A stretch of DNA of 64,000 nucleotides from Nocardia spumae (lineage in GTDB: Bacteria; Actinomycetota; Actinomycetes; Mycobacteriales; Mycobacteriaceae). Made by a program: the position numbers and the translations under genes. The stretch spans positions 5,456,001 through 5,520,000 of the forward strand of contig NZ_JAJFZL010000001.1 in assembly GCF_020733635.1 (NCBI RefSeq). Reading direction: 5' to 3'. The notes beneath the pieces were generated by a model. That model made no database searches and was not told the DNA's origin. It saw only the letters and a program-made list of their open reading frames with translations. Each line of letters begins with the position of its first letter. The first letter of the stretch is position 1. This document shows, in pieces, positions 39,152 to 48,792 of the stretch.

Positions 39152-40018
39152 ATGACCACCCAGACCCATACCAATCACCATGGCGCACACGGAGATAACG
39201 CCGGTCGCCAGCACCACACCGGACACGGCGAGCACATCGCACCCGAGGCGCACGCCGGTCACGGAGACCACGGCGCGCACGGAGACCACGGCGCGCACGG
39301 CGGCGGGCTGCCGGGCGGCCTGCAGATCACCCAGGACGGCTACACACTCGCCCTCGCGGAGCCGGTCGTCACCCCGGGTGAGATCGACTTCCGGTTCCGG
39401 ATTCTCGGCCCCGACGGCGCGCCGGTGACCGACTACACCGCCATCCACGATCGCCGGCTACATCTGATCGTGGCGCGACGGGAACTGACCGGGTTCTGGC
39501 ATGTGCACCCCGAACTCGCCGCCGACGGCACCTGGGCCGTCCGGCTGAATCTCCCGGAAGCGGGCGCCTACCGGGTCTTCACCGATATCGCCCCGCGCGC
39601 ACTCGGCGCGACCATCACCCTCGGCGCGGATCTCGCCGTGGCGGGCGCGTACGAACCCCGGCCGGTCCCGGCCGCCGAACGCACCGCGACCGTGGACGGA
39701 TACACCGTGACCCTCGACGGCGATCTCGTTCCCGGTGAGGGCAGACTGCTGACCCTCACCGTCCACAAGGACGGCCGGCCGGTGACCGACCTGCAGCCCT
39801 ATCTCGCGGCCTACGGCCATCTGGTGATCCTGCGGGCAGGCGATCTGGCCTATGTGCACGTTCATCCGAACGGCGAACCGGGCGACGGCGTCACCGCCCC
39901 CGGCCCGGAGGTCACCTTCCACACCGCGGTCCCCGGCCCCGGAACCTACCGCCTGTTCCTCGATTTCCAGCACGCCGACGTCGTCCGCACCGCCGCGTTC
40001 ACCCTGGCCACCGTCTGA
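39152..40018 (+). CDS. Histidine-rich, probably copper-binding protein
   Basis: A 288-residue protein. The first 50 residues hold about fifteen histidines in HG/HGD repeats (GHGDHGAHGDHGAHGGG), partly from an 18-bp tandem duplication. The rest is made of two beta-rich halves containing VARRELTGFWHVHPELAADG and LAYVHVHPNGEPG, each with an HVHP pair that could bind metal. There is no signal peptide, so it is probably cytoplasmic or its export signal is unusual. GGAAGG lies 8 bases before the ATG. The CsoR palindrome upstream strongly suggests copper-induced expression. Role in copper sequestration or delivery is an inference; the fold is not recognised. Confidence 0.72.
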   Translation: MTTQTHTNHHGAHGDNAGRQHHTGHGEHIAPEAHAGHGDHGAHGDHGAHGGGLPGGLQITQDGYTLALAEPVVTPGEIDFRFRILGPDGAPVTDYTAIHDRRLHLIVARRELTGFWHVHPELAADGTWAVRLNLPEAGAYRVFTDIAPRALGATITLGADLAVAGAYEPRPVPAAERTATVDGYTVTLDGDLVPGEGRLLTLTVHKDGRPVTDLQPYLAAYGHLVILRAGDLAYVHVHPNGEPGDGVTAPGPEVTFHTAVPGPGTYRLFLDFQHADVVRTAAFTLATV

Positions 40019-40104
40019 TCGGGCCGGCCGGGAGACGGACGGGGAACCACGGTTCGGATACGGTGGTCGGCGGCTCACCGCATCCGAGGAAAGGCACTCC
40101 ACCC

Positions 40105-40866
40105 ATGGGCACCAGCTGGCTTCGTCGCCTCTCCCCCGCCTCGGAGAGCGCGGCTCATACCCTGGTGTGCTTTCCGCACGCCGGCGGCTCCGCGATCTCG
40201 ATGGGCGCACTGGCCAGAAGTCTGGGGCCGGAGTACGAGGTTTTCGCCGTCCAGTACCCGGGACGACAGGACCGCAGGCACGAACCGCTCGTGCACACCA
40301 TCGCCGGTCTCGTCGACGGCCTGTTTCCCGAATTGCTGGACACCATCCGGGCGGCGGACGAATTCTCCCTCTTCGGTCACAGCATGGGTTCGGTCGTGGC
40401 GTTCGAGGCGTGCCGGCGGCTCGAACGGGAATCGGCGCCGGCCGCGACGACACTTTTCGCCTCCGGCCGGCGTGCGCCGTCGTGGCGGCGGCCGGCGGAC
40501 CGGACGGCCGTCCACACCCTCGGCGATCGCGAACTGTGTGACCATCTGCTGAGCTTCGGCGGCACCCCGGCGGCATTGCTCGACGATCCGGAATTCCGGG
40601 CGCTGATCCTCTCGGTCACCAGGAACGACTATCGCGCGATCGAGACCTACGAATGCACGTCCGATGCCGTCGTGGCATGCCCGCTGGTCGCCCTGACGGG
40701 TGATCGCGACCCCGACGCGAGTCCCACCGATATCGAGGCGTGGCACGCGCACACCGCCGGGAACTTCGCCGCGACATCCTTTCCGGGCGGTCACTTCTTC
40801 ATCGACGCGAACGCGCGCGCCGTCGCGGAGCTGATCCGCGAACACAGCTCGGCGCTGTCGAGATAG
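40105..40866 (+). CDS. Type II thioesterase
   Basis: A 253-residue alpha/beta hydrolase of the type II thioesterase family that removes wrong or stalled acyl groups from carrier proteins of PKS or NRPS. It has the N-terminal CFPHAGGSA oxyanion loop, nucleophile Ser93 in FGHSMGSVVA and catalytic His230 in FPGGHFFID. AGGAAAGG lies 10 bases upstream of the ATG. It converges on the oxoamine synthase gene of the PKS locus across a strong hairpin, and probably serves these synthases. Because no PKS here has an integrated thioesterase, it might also release product. Confidence 0.9.
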   Translation: MGTSWLRRLSPASESAAHTLVCFPHAGGSAISMGALARSLGPEYEVFAVQYPGRQDRRHEPLVHTIAGLVDGLFPELLDTIRAADEFSLFGHSMGSVVAFEACRRLERESAPAATTLFASGRRAPSWRRPADRTAVHTLGDRELCDHLLSFGGTPAALLDDPEFRALILSVTRNDYRAIETYECTSDAVVACPLVALTGDRDPDASPTDIEAWHAHTAGNFAATSFPGGHFFIDANARAVAELIREHSSALSR

Positions 40867-40878
40867 CCGGAACCACCA

Positions 40879-40909
40879 CCGGCCCTGTCGCGGTGGCGAA
40901 CAGGGCCGG
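40879..40909. terminator. Bidirectional terminator at the PKS locus boundary
   Basis: Perfect 10-bp stem, CCGGCCCTGT (40879-40888) with ACAGGGCCGG (40900-40909), 11-nt loop, between the convergent thioesterase and oxoamine synthase genes. Confidence 0.7.
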
Positions 40910-40934
40910 GAGGCGGCGGACGGTACCGACAGGC

Positions 40935-42335
40935 TCAGCCCGCCGCGCTGAGCCGGTCCAGCGTGGCCGCGGTCTCGGCGATCAGCTCGACCGTCGAATC
41001 CAGTTGCCGCTCGGTATGTTCCGAGGTGAGGAAGAAGCGCAGGCGCTCCTTGCCCACCGGGACGGTCGGGGCCACGATGGCGCCGGCGTAGATGCCCTCC
41101 CGGAGCAGGGTGGCGGAGACGAAACCGGCGTGCGTCTCGCCCGGGATGATGACCGGGCAGATCGGTGTCCGCTGGGAATCACCGAGGTCCATACCGCGCT
41201 CGCGCAGGGCCCCGTGGAAACGTCTCGTATTGTCCCACAGGCGAGTCAGCCGATCCGGCTCATCGGCCAGCACATCCAGGCCCGCCAGGGCCGCCGCGAT
41301 CGCCGACGGTGCGGGCGCGCCGGTGAGCATCGCGATCCCCGGGGCGCTCGACTTCATCGCCCCGATCAGATCGGCGTCACCGGCGAGGAAACCGCCGCAA
41401 CTGCCCAGGGCCTTGGACAGCGTGCCCATCCAGATGTCGACATCGGCGCCCGCCATCGCGTAGTGCTCGCGGATACCGTGACCGCCCGCGCCGAACACAC
41501 CGAACGAATGCGCCTCGTCGACCATGACCGCGCAGTCGTACTCCCTGGCGACAGCGGCCAGTTCGGCGACGCGACCGACGGTGCCGTCCATGCTGTAGTG
41601 GCCCTCGAGCACCACCAGCGCGCGGTCGAATCCCGATCGTGACGTGCGCAGTACCGCGCGCAGCGATTCCGGATCGTTGTGCCGGAAGTTGATCCGGCGG
41701 CACCCCGCCCACTGCGTGCCCGAGACCACGCTGCCGTGAATCAGCGTGTCGCAGAACGCGACATCACCCGCGCCGAGCAGATATCCGATGACACCCGCAT
41801 TGGTGAGGTAGCCGCTGGTGGTGACCATCGCATCACCGACATCGTAGATCCCGGCCAGACGCTGTTCGATTTCCTGGTAGAGCGGGATCTCGCCGCCGAC
41901 GATCCGGCTCGCCGACGCGGAGGCGCCGTACTCGTCCAATGCCGCGGTGGCGGCCGCCACCACCCGGGGATGGCTGGCCAGCCCCAGATAGTTGTAGGCG
42001 CTGAAGTTGATCAGTTCACCGGCGGCGGACCGAATGACGTGGTCGTTCGGGCTGCTTCGCGGCAGGAAGTACGGACTGGGCAGGCCGGACTGCTCGGTCA
42101 GCGCGGCGATCGTCGCGCGCTGCGCCGCGGCCGCGACCACCCCGGGATGATCGGCGAACTGTTTACCGGGGCCGCGCACGGCGCGATCCGGCCGCGGTGC
42201 GGTGGCAGCGCGCGCGGCAGTGGGGGCGGCACCTGTGCCGACCGCGCCGCGGCCCCGGGCCCCGTTGCCCTCGCCGGCCGGACTCTCGGTGCTGGACAGC
42301 AGTTTCCGGGCCAGGTCCCGAGCCGACTCGCTCAT
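40935..42335 (-). CDS. PLP-dependent alpha-oxoamine synthase
   Basis: A 466-residue fold-type I PLP enzyme of the alpha-oxoamine synthase family (KBL, AONS, ALAS, serine palmitoyltransferase). These enzymes condense an amino acid with an acyl thioester and lose CO2. The PLP lysine is Lys308 in MGTLSKALGSCGG. Other landmarks are FSAYNYLGLASHPRV, VTTSGYLTNAG, the PLP aspartate in MVDEAHSFGVFG and GHYSMDG. An extra N-terminal 90 residues are Ala/Gly-rich. Its ATG overlaps the PKS stop as ATGA (42332-42335). This tight coupling suggests the acyl donor is the chain on the preceding ACP. Confidence 0.88.
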   Translation of the reverse strand: MSESARDLARKLLSSTESPAGEGNGARGRGAVGTGAAPTAARAATAPRPDRAVRGPGKQFADHPGVVAAAAQRATIAALTEQSGLPSPYFLPRSSPNDHVIRSAAGELINFSAYNYLGLASHPRVVAAATAALDEYGASASASRIVGGEIPLYQEIEQRLAGIYDVGDAMVTTSGYLTNAGVIGYLLGAGDVAFCDTLIHGSVVSGTQWAGCRRINFRHNDPESLRAVLRTSRSGFDRALVVLEGHYSMDGTVGRVAELAAVAREYDCAVMVDEAHSFGVFGAGGHGIREHYAMAGADVDIWMGTLSKALGSCGGFLAGDADLIGAMKSSAPGIAMLTGAPAPSAIAAALAGLDVLADEPDRLTRLWDNTRRFHGALRERGMDLGDSQRTPICPVIIPGETHAGFVSATLLREGIYAGAIVAPTVPVGKERLRFFLTSEHTERQLDSTVELIAETAATLDRLSAAG

Positions 42336-45300
42336 GCCACCACCTCGGCCACCGATTCCACCCCGTCCTCGCCGACCAGCGCCGCGGCGACCTTCGCCCC
42401 GGCCTGCTGCAGGGTGAACGTACGGCCGAGCTGTACCGAGGTCAGGTCGACGCCCAGATTCTTGGTGACCAACGCGGAGAATTCCACGGTCATCAGCGAA
42501 TCGAGACCGATCTCCGGCACCGGCACCGTCAGGTCGATCGACTCCGCGGCCACGCCCATCACCGTCGCCAACTGCTCGGCGAGCATGTGCGCCACGACCT
42601 CGTTGCGCTTGCCCACCTCCAATTCCCGCAGGGCCGCGGCCAATTGGGCCGATGCCGAATCGTCCTGGGCGGAAGCGGCGATGACCGCCTCGACCCGTCC
42701 GGTCGCGGCGAACAGGCCGTTGGCCGAGACGACCTTGTTCCAGTCGATCGGAACGATGTCGACATGGTGGTGCAGGCCGAGTCGCAGTGCGGCTTCGAGA
42801 TACTCGGGCCCCTCGTCCATCTCGATGGTGTCGAAACCGGTATTGAGCAGATAGCGGGTCATGGTGTCGGTGCCGATCATTCCCGCGCCGTGCATATGGC
42901 CCCAGCCGATGGCCAGCGCGGTGCCGCCCGAGCGCACGATCTCGTCGGCCAGCACATTGAGCGTCAGATTCGCCGCGGTGTAGGTGTACTGTCCGGGGCC
43001 GCCGAAGATCGCACTGCCGGAGGAGAACAGCACGAGCATATCCGGGGTGGCGCCGGCCGCCGCGAGGCCGCCGACCAGTGCGCGAGCACCGGCCACCTTG
43101 GGGGTGACGACCTTGACGAGGCTGTCGTAGTCGAAGACGCTGACGAGTTTGTCGTCGAGGACGCCCGCGGCGTGGAACACCCCGCGCAGCGGATGGTCGG
43201 CGGTATGCGCCCGCGCGATCATCGCGGTGACGGCCTCCTGGTCCGCGATGTCGACCCGTTCGGCGACGACGTCGATGCCCATGTCCTGCCAGGCCCGCAA
43301 CTGTGCCCGGGCCGCTTCGGTTTTCGCTCCGCCGCGGCCCACCAGGGTCAGCCGGCGCGCGCCCTTGCCAACCAGCCAGCGTCCGACGGCCAGACCGAAG
43401 CCACCGAAACCACCGGTGATGAGGTACCGAGCCTCCGGCACGACCGTGACCTCGCCGAGCGCGGGCCGGACCAGCGGTGCCGCCTCGGTGAAGTCCAGGA
43501 CCACGCGCCCGATCTTGGTGGAGCGCGCGACCTCCTCGAAGGCCTTCCCCACCTCGGCGGTACCGTAGCGCTCGTACGGCAGTGCGGTGTATTCGCCCGC
43601 GTACACCTTGTGGGTGATGCTCTCCAGCGCCTTCATCGATTCGGCGGTCTTCTTCGCCAGCATCCGGTCCATGTCGATGGAGTGATACGACACGTTCTTC
43701 TCGAAGTGCCGAAGGTCCAGGACCCCGCCGGAGTAGCTGTCGGTCTTGCCGACCTCCACGATCCGTCCGAATTCGGCGACGGCGTCGAAGTTCTTGCGCA
43801 GCAGATCACCCGGGGTCGTGCTGATCACGACGTCCGCCCCGCGCCCGCCGGTGAGCGCCAGCACCTCCTCCGCGAAGTTCAGCGACCGCGAGTTCAGCGC
43901 ATGGTCGGCGCCCTGGGCGAGCACGTAGTCGCGGCGCTCGGCCGTGCCGGCGGTCCCGATGACGGTGGCGCCGTGGAGTTTCGCGATCTGCACGGCGGCC
44001 GAGCCGACACCGCCGGCCGCGCCGTGCACCAGCACCGTCTCGCCCGCGCGCACCCGGACCAGTTCCAGCAGCGAGTGCTCGGCGCTGAAGAAGGCCGTCG
44101 CGTTGCTGCAGATTCCGATATCACTGTCGGCGGGGATACCGAACGCCATGGCGGCGTCCACGGTGTTGTAGCGCCGGATCATCCCGCGCGTGCAGATGTT
44201 CACCCTGTCACCGACCGCGAAGCTCTCCACGCCCGGTCCGACCCGCACCACTTCACCGAGGCCCTCCATACCCGGTTCGAGGCCGTAGTAGGTTTCGCCC
44301 AATTCCCGCTCGGTGAGCACACCCATGACCTTCATCGGGTCCTTGAAGTTCAGGGCGATCGAGATGGTGCGGATCTCGATCTCGCCGGGGCCGGGTTCCC
44401 GCCGCGCGCAACGCCGCCAGGCGAGCTGTGAGAGCACCCGGGTCTTGGGGATCTCCAGCGCGAAGTTGGCTTCCGGATCCTCCAGCGGCGCGGCCTGGTC
44501 GAGGGCGTCGAGGCGGCCCTCGAGGGTTCTGCCGACCACCGGCACCCAGCGCAGGCCGTCGCGCAGGTACACCTCGTCGGCATGGTCGTAGGTGAACGCG
44601 CCCGGGATGGCGAGTTCCGCGGCCAGGTCGGCGAGTTCGGTCCGCGGGTCGATATCGACCAGACGCCAGCGGAGCACGGACTGTTCGTTGAGCAGGACCC
44701 GTCGCGCACCGGCCAGCGGGGTGTGCCGCGAGTTCGGCAGCTGATCGCCGTCCGGATGCGCGAAGGCCCGTTCGGTGATGACGGTGGCGTGGATGCTGCC
44801 GTCTCCGGTCATCGCGCGTTCGCCGGTCTCGCCGTGCCGTTCATCGTCGTATTCGTGCAGTGTCAGTGCCAGCCTGCGCAGGGTCCACAGGTTGGTCAGG
44901 TCATCGTATTCGTCGCCGGCGACGATCACGACCTGCAGCCGGTCGGTATGCGGGTCGGTGCCGCGAAGCTGTTGCGCGAAAGCGGCTTCCAGATCGGCAC
45001 GGGACGGGTCGCCCACGGCGAAGCTGGAGTTCGAGGGTGTCAGCGCGGCGATGGCGGCTGCCCGCGCACTCGGCTCCGAGCCGAGGGTGACGACCAGGGT
45101 GTGGACATCGTCGGCCGGTGGCAGCGCCGTGGTGTCCACGGGATCGCGCAGTTCCCAGGTGGTTTCGTAGAAGAAGTCGGTCATCCGTTGCAGCGCACTG
45201 CGACCCGGGTCGATCGCGCCCAGCCGTAGGCCCACGATCTGCATGAGCACCTGCCCGTGCGCGTCGAGCAGGTCGTAATCGATGATCAGCGCGTCCGGAT

Positions 45301-48300
45301 CCTTCATGCGAGTCACGACGGTCACCGCGGCGGGCAGCGGCGCGAACACCCGCACCCCGTCGACCGCGACCGGCACCATCGCGCTGCCGTTGCGGCCGAC
45401 ACCCATCCGCAGGGCCGCGACGCTCTGCAGCGCGGCGTCCACGACACCCGGGTGCACGAGGTGTCCGGACCCGGCGGCGATCGACCCGTCCAGGACACCC
45501 ACCACGGTGCTGCCGGATACCCGCAACGAGGTGAACCGCCGGAAGGCGGGACCGTACCGCAGTCCGCTCTCCTCCAGTGCGGTGTACACCGATTCGGCGT
45601 CCACGGGGAGCGATTCGCCGGCGGGGGGCATCGTCACCCGCTCCGGCGGATCGTAGACCCCGTCCACCAGGCGGCCGGTGGCGTTGACGGTCCACAGGTC
45701 CGAGTCGGCCGGCCGGGAGCGAATGGTGAACCGCCGGGTCGACTCCTCGACCCGCAGCTCGACCACCGGTACGTCACCGTCCGCGATGACGAGCGGGGCC
45801 AGGAAGCGCACGTCCTCCACCGCCACCCGCGCGGTTCCCCACTGATCGGTGCGCGCCGCGGCGGCGCTGAGTGCCGCGTCCAGATACGCGGCGCCGGGCA
45901 GGATCCGGGCGCCGCCCACCACGTGGTCGTCGAGCCACGGCAACGCCGCGACACTCAGCTGTGTCCGCCACACGTGCTGGGGTTCGGCCAGATCGGGGTC
46001 GCCGAGCATCGCGTAGGAGCCGTCCGTACCGTGGCGGGCCTGCGCGAACGCGGGCCGCACCGTGCGCAGCCGGCTGCGCTGCCACGGATAGCGGGGCAGC
46101 GGAATATGGGGTGTGGGCCCGGCGTGCGCGGAGGCGAACAGCGCGGCGATGTCGAGTACGCCCGCGGTATAGAGTCCGGCGATCAACTGCCGCACGCTCA
46201 CACTGTCGTCCTGTTTGCGGTTGAGGGTGGCGATCGTGGCGCCGGTCTCCCCCGCGCCGATCAGGATCTCGCGAATGTTGGCGCCCAGCACCGGATGCGG
46301 GCCGACCTCGACGAAGATGCGGCTGCCCGCGCCGATCAGTGCGGCGGTGGCGTCGGCGAACCGCACCGGCCGCCGGACGTTGCGGCACCAGTATTCGGCA
46401 TCCCAATCCGGGCCGGTCACCTCGGCGCCGGTCACGGTCGAGAACAGTGGAACGGCCGGCTCGACCGGCTTCAGATCGGCCAGGGCGGAACGCAATTCAT
46501 CGAGAATCGGCTCCATCAGGTAGCTGTGGTAGGGCACCTCGACCTGCAGTCGCCGGGCGAAAATGCCCTCGGTGGCCAGCTTTTCGGCGATCTCGTCGAG
46601 CCGCCGCTCCTCGCCCGCGAGGGTCACCCCGCTCGGACTGTTGATCGCGGCGATGTCGACCAGCTCGTCACCGGACAGCAGTTCCCGCGCCGCCTGCTCG
46701 GAGACGCCGACGGCCAGCATTCCGCCGGAACCCGCCGTGGTGGCCTGCAATCGGGCCCGGTGGTAGGCGACGGTGAGGGCGTCGCGCAGCGACAGCATCC
46801 CGGTGACGTAGGCGGCGGCGACCTCGCCGACACTGTGCCCGACCACCGCGGCCGGCTCGATGCCGTACTCGGTCAGCAAGGCGTACAGCGCCACCTGCAC
46901 CAGGAAGTTGGCGGGCTGCGCCACCGCGGTGGTGGTGACCCGGGACTCCTCCTCGGGTTTCAGTAGTTCCTCGATGATGGACCAGCCGGCGATCTCGGTG
47001 AACACCGTGTCGATCTTCTTCGCCTCGGCGGCGAAAGCGCCGTCGACGCTGAGCAATTCGCGGCCCATCGCCCAGTGCTGGGGTCCCATACCGGTGAACA
47101 CGAACACCGGCTCGGCGACCTCACGCGGAATCACCTTGCCCGTCCGGCCGTCACCGTTCGCGAAGTCGACCAGGCCGCGGACCAATTCGACCTCGTCGCC
47201 GAAGGTGATCCCGGCGCGGACCGTACTGTGCTGACGCCGCGTCCAGGCCGCCTCGGCCAGCAGTGCGGGGTCCGCGCCGTCGGCGATCCGCTCGGCGAAC
47301 CGCTGTGCCAGCTCACGCACGGCCGTCTCGGTCCGGCCCGACAACGGCAGCACTCCGAAATGCGCCGCCGTATGCGGGGCGCCGGTGGCGGAGCGGTGTT
47401 CGGTGAGGATCGCGTGAGCGTTCGTCCCGCCGAATCCGAATCCGTTCACCGCGATCGTCATACGCTCCTCGGGCGGTACGGGACGCGCTTCGAGCTGTAG
47501 TACCAGGTTGAATTCGGCGAACGGGATATCCGGATTGGGGGTGTCCAGCCACCCCTGCGGGGCGATGGTCCGATGCGAGATGGCCAGCGCCGACTTGATG
47601 ACGCTCGCGATGCCCGACGCGGCCTCGGTGTGCCCGATCTGCGCCTTCACCGACCCGACCCCCAGCGGTTCGGTACGCCCGTCGACCGCGCCGTAGGCCC
47701 GGCCGATCGCCCGCAGTTCCAGGGGGTCGCCGACCGGAGTGCCGGTGCCGTGCGCCTCCACGTAGGTCACTTCGTGCGCCGCGATGCCCGCCCGCGCGGT
47801 GACCGATTTGGCCAAGGCCTCCTGCAGATCCGCGTTCGGCACGGTGATGGCGGTGGTGCGACCGTCCTGATTCGATCCGGTCCCCTTCACCACCGCGTAG
47901 ACGCGGTCGCCGTCGCGTTCGGCATCGGCCAGCTTCTTCAGTACCACGACGCCCGCGCCCTCGCCGCGCCCGTATCCGTCGGCGGCCGCGTCGAACGGTT
48001 TGCTGCGCCCGTCGGCGGACAGGAAGCCGCCCTTGCACATGGAGACGAAGGATTCCGGCGCGGTCATCACCGTGACGCCGCCGGCCAGGGCCATCTCGCA
48101 GTCGCCGTCGACGATCGCGCGGCAGGCCAGGTGAAAGGCCACCAGCGACGAGGAGCACGCCGTGTCGACGGTGATCGCGGGCCCGACCATATTGAGCGCG
48201 TAGGCGATTCGGTTGGAGATCATCGTGTAGGAGGCGCCCGCGGCGCTGTGCATGTCCACATGGGCCAGCGCCGCCGCACCCTCCGGGTTGATCCCGTGGT

Positions 48301-48679
48301 CCATGGTGAACACGCCCATGTAGACGCCGACCGGCGCACCGCCGACCCGGCCTCCGACTCCCGCGTCGTCCAGCGCCTCCCACGACACCTCGAGCGCGAG
48401 GCGCTGCTGCGGATCCAGCGTGGCGGCCTCGCGCGGGGAAATGCCGAAGAAGTCGGGATCGAATTCCCAGGGGTCGCCCGTCATGAACGCGGCTCGCTTG
48501 GTGTACGCGCGGCCCGGCGCGCGGCGATCCGGGTCGTAGTAACGGCGGTGGTCCCACCGATCGGCGGGGATATCGACGACCCCGTCCCGCTTGTTCAGCA
48601 CGAACTCCCAAAAGGATTCGGGGGATTCGATACCGCCCGCATAACGGCAGCCGATACCGACGATGGCAATGTCAGACAC
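42332..48679 (-). CDS. Highly reducing type I PKS: KS-AT-DH-ER-KR-ACP
   Basis: A 2115-residue single-module PKS. KS about 1-430 (Cys175 in DTACSSS, EAHGTGT, GHTEAASG); AT about 535-840 (Ser616 in GHSVGEVAAAY; specificity region VPYHSYLMEP, neither HAFH nor YASH); DH about 880-1160 (His919 in DHVVGGARILPG); ER about 1410-1710 (VHGAAGGVGSAAVQIAK); KR about 1745-1940 (LITGGFGGFG, GQYTYTAANL); ACP about 2030-2095 (Ser2061 in GLDSLM). All reductive domains look active, so it can make a saturated chain, probably iteratively. No docking domain and no thioesterase. Start GTG 48679 with GAGGAG upstream. ATGA coupling to the oxoamine synthase indicates release by that enzyme. Confidence 0.92.
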   Translation of the reverse strand: MSDIAIVGIGCRYAGGIESPESFWEFVLNKRDGVVDIPADRWDHRRYYDPDRRAPGRAYTKRAAFMTGDPWEFDPDFFGISPREAATLDPQQRLALEVSWEALDDAGVGGRVGGAPVGVYMGVFTMDHGINPEGAAALAHVDMHSAAGASYTMISNRIAYALNMVGPAITVDTACSSSLVAFHLACRAIVDGDCEMALAGGVTVMTAPESFVSMCKGGFLSADGRSKPFDAAADGYGRGEGAGVVVLKKLADAERDGDRVYAVVKGTGSNQDGRTTAITVPNADLQEALAKSVTARAGIAAHEVTYVEAHGTGTPVGDPLELRAIGRAYGAVDGRTEPLGVGSVKAQIGHTEAASGIASVIKSALAISHRTIAPQGWLDTPNPDIPFAEFNLVLQLEARPVPPEERMTIAVNGFGFGGTNAHAILTEHRSATGAPHTAAHFGVLPLSGRTETAVRELAQRFAERIADGADPALLAEAAWTRRQHSTVRAGITFGDEVELVRGLVDFANGDGRTGKVIPREVAEPVFVFTGMGPQHWAMGRELLSVDGAFAAEAKKIDTVFTEIAGWSIIEELLKPEEESRVTTTAVAQPANFLVQVALYALLTEYGIEPAAVVGHSVGEVAAAYVTGMLSLRDALTVAYHRARLQATTAGSGGMLAVGVSEQAARELLSGDELVDIAAINSPSGVTLAGEERRLDEIAEKLATEGIFARRLQVEVPYHSYLMEPILDELRSALADLKPVEPAVPLFSTVTGAEVTGPDWDAEYWCRNVRRPVRFADATAALIGAGSRIFVEVGPHPVLGANIREILIGAGETGATIATLNRKQDDSVSVRQLIAGLYTAGVLDIAALFASAHAGPTPHIPLPRYPWQRSRLRTVRPAFAQARHGTDGSYAMLGDPDLAEPQHVWRTQLSVAALPWLDDHVVGGARILPGAAYLDAALSAAAARTDQWGTARVAVEDVRFLAPLVIADGDVPVVELRVEESTRRFTIRSRPADSDLWTVNATGRLVDGVYDPPERVTMPPAGESLPVDAESVYTALEESGLRYGPAFRRFTSLRVSGSTVVGVLDGSIAAGSGHLVHPGVVDAALQSVAALRMGVGRNGSAMVPVAVDGVRVFAPLPAAVTVVTRMKDPDALIIDYDLLDAHGQVLMQIVGLRLGAIDPGRSALQRMTDFFYETTWELRDPVDTTALPPADDVHTLVVTLGSEPSARAAAIAALTPSNSSFAVGDPSRADLEAAFAQQLRGTDPHTDRLQVVIVAGDEYDDLTNLWTLRRLALTLHEYDDERHGETGERAMTGDGSIHATVITERAFAHPDGDQLPNSRHTPLAGARRVLLNEQSVLRWRLVDIDPRTELADLAAELAIPGAFTYDHADEVYLRDGLRWVPVVGRTLEGRLDALDQAAPLEDPEANFALEIPKTRVLSQLAWRRCARREPGPGEIEIRTISIALNFKDPMKVMGVLTERELGETYYGLEPGMEGLGEVVRVGPGVESFAVGDRVNICTRGMIRRYNTVDAAMAFGIPADSDIGICSNATAFFSAEHSLLELVRVRAGETVLVHGAAGGVGSAAVQIAKLHGATVIGTAGTAERRDYVLAQGADHALNSRSLNFAEEVLALTGGRGADVVISTTPGDLLRKNFDAVAEFGRIVEVGKTDSYSGGVLDLRHFEKNVSYHSIDMDRMLAKKTAESMKALESITHKVYAGEYTALPYERYGTAEVGKAFEEVARSTKIGRVVLDFTEAAPLVRPALGEVTVVPEARYLITGGFGGFGLAVGRWLVGKGARRLTLVGRGGAKTEAARAQLRAWQDMGIDVVAERVDIADQEAVTAMIARAHTADHPLRGVFHAAGVLDDKLVSVFDYDSLVKVVTPKVAGARALVGGLAAAGATPDMLVLFSSGSAIFGGPGQYTYTAANLTLNVLADEIVRSGGTALAIGWGHMHGAGMIGTDTMTRYLLNTGFDTIEMDEGPEYLEAALRLGLHHHVDIVPIDWNKVVSANGLFAATGRVEAVIAASAQDDSASAQLAAALRELEVGKRNEVVAHMLAEQLATVMGVAAESIDLTVPVPEIGLDSLMTVEFSALVTKNLGVDLTSVQLGRTFTLQQAGAKVAAALVGEDGVESVAEVVA

Positions 48680-48792
48680 TGGTACTCCTCGGAAACTCTG
48701 ATCGAACTGTGGCCTTCCGGAGAAGGACCGTGCGCGACAACGGAATCCACCCGCTGCCCGCGGTGCGCACTGATTAGGGTGCGCTGAATGTC

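Noticed and set aside
42197..44431. Long open frame on the plus strand opposite the reducing PKS
   Set aside because: It is antisense to well-supported KR, ER and ACP domains and has Arg/His/Gly-rich composition without any motif, as expected from GC-rich complementary strands.
45257..46966. Plus-strand frame of over 500 codons opposite PKS AT and DH domains
   Set aside because: No domain or plausible start; composition typical of a shadow frame in high-GC coding DNA.
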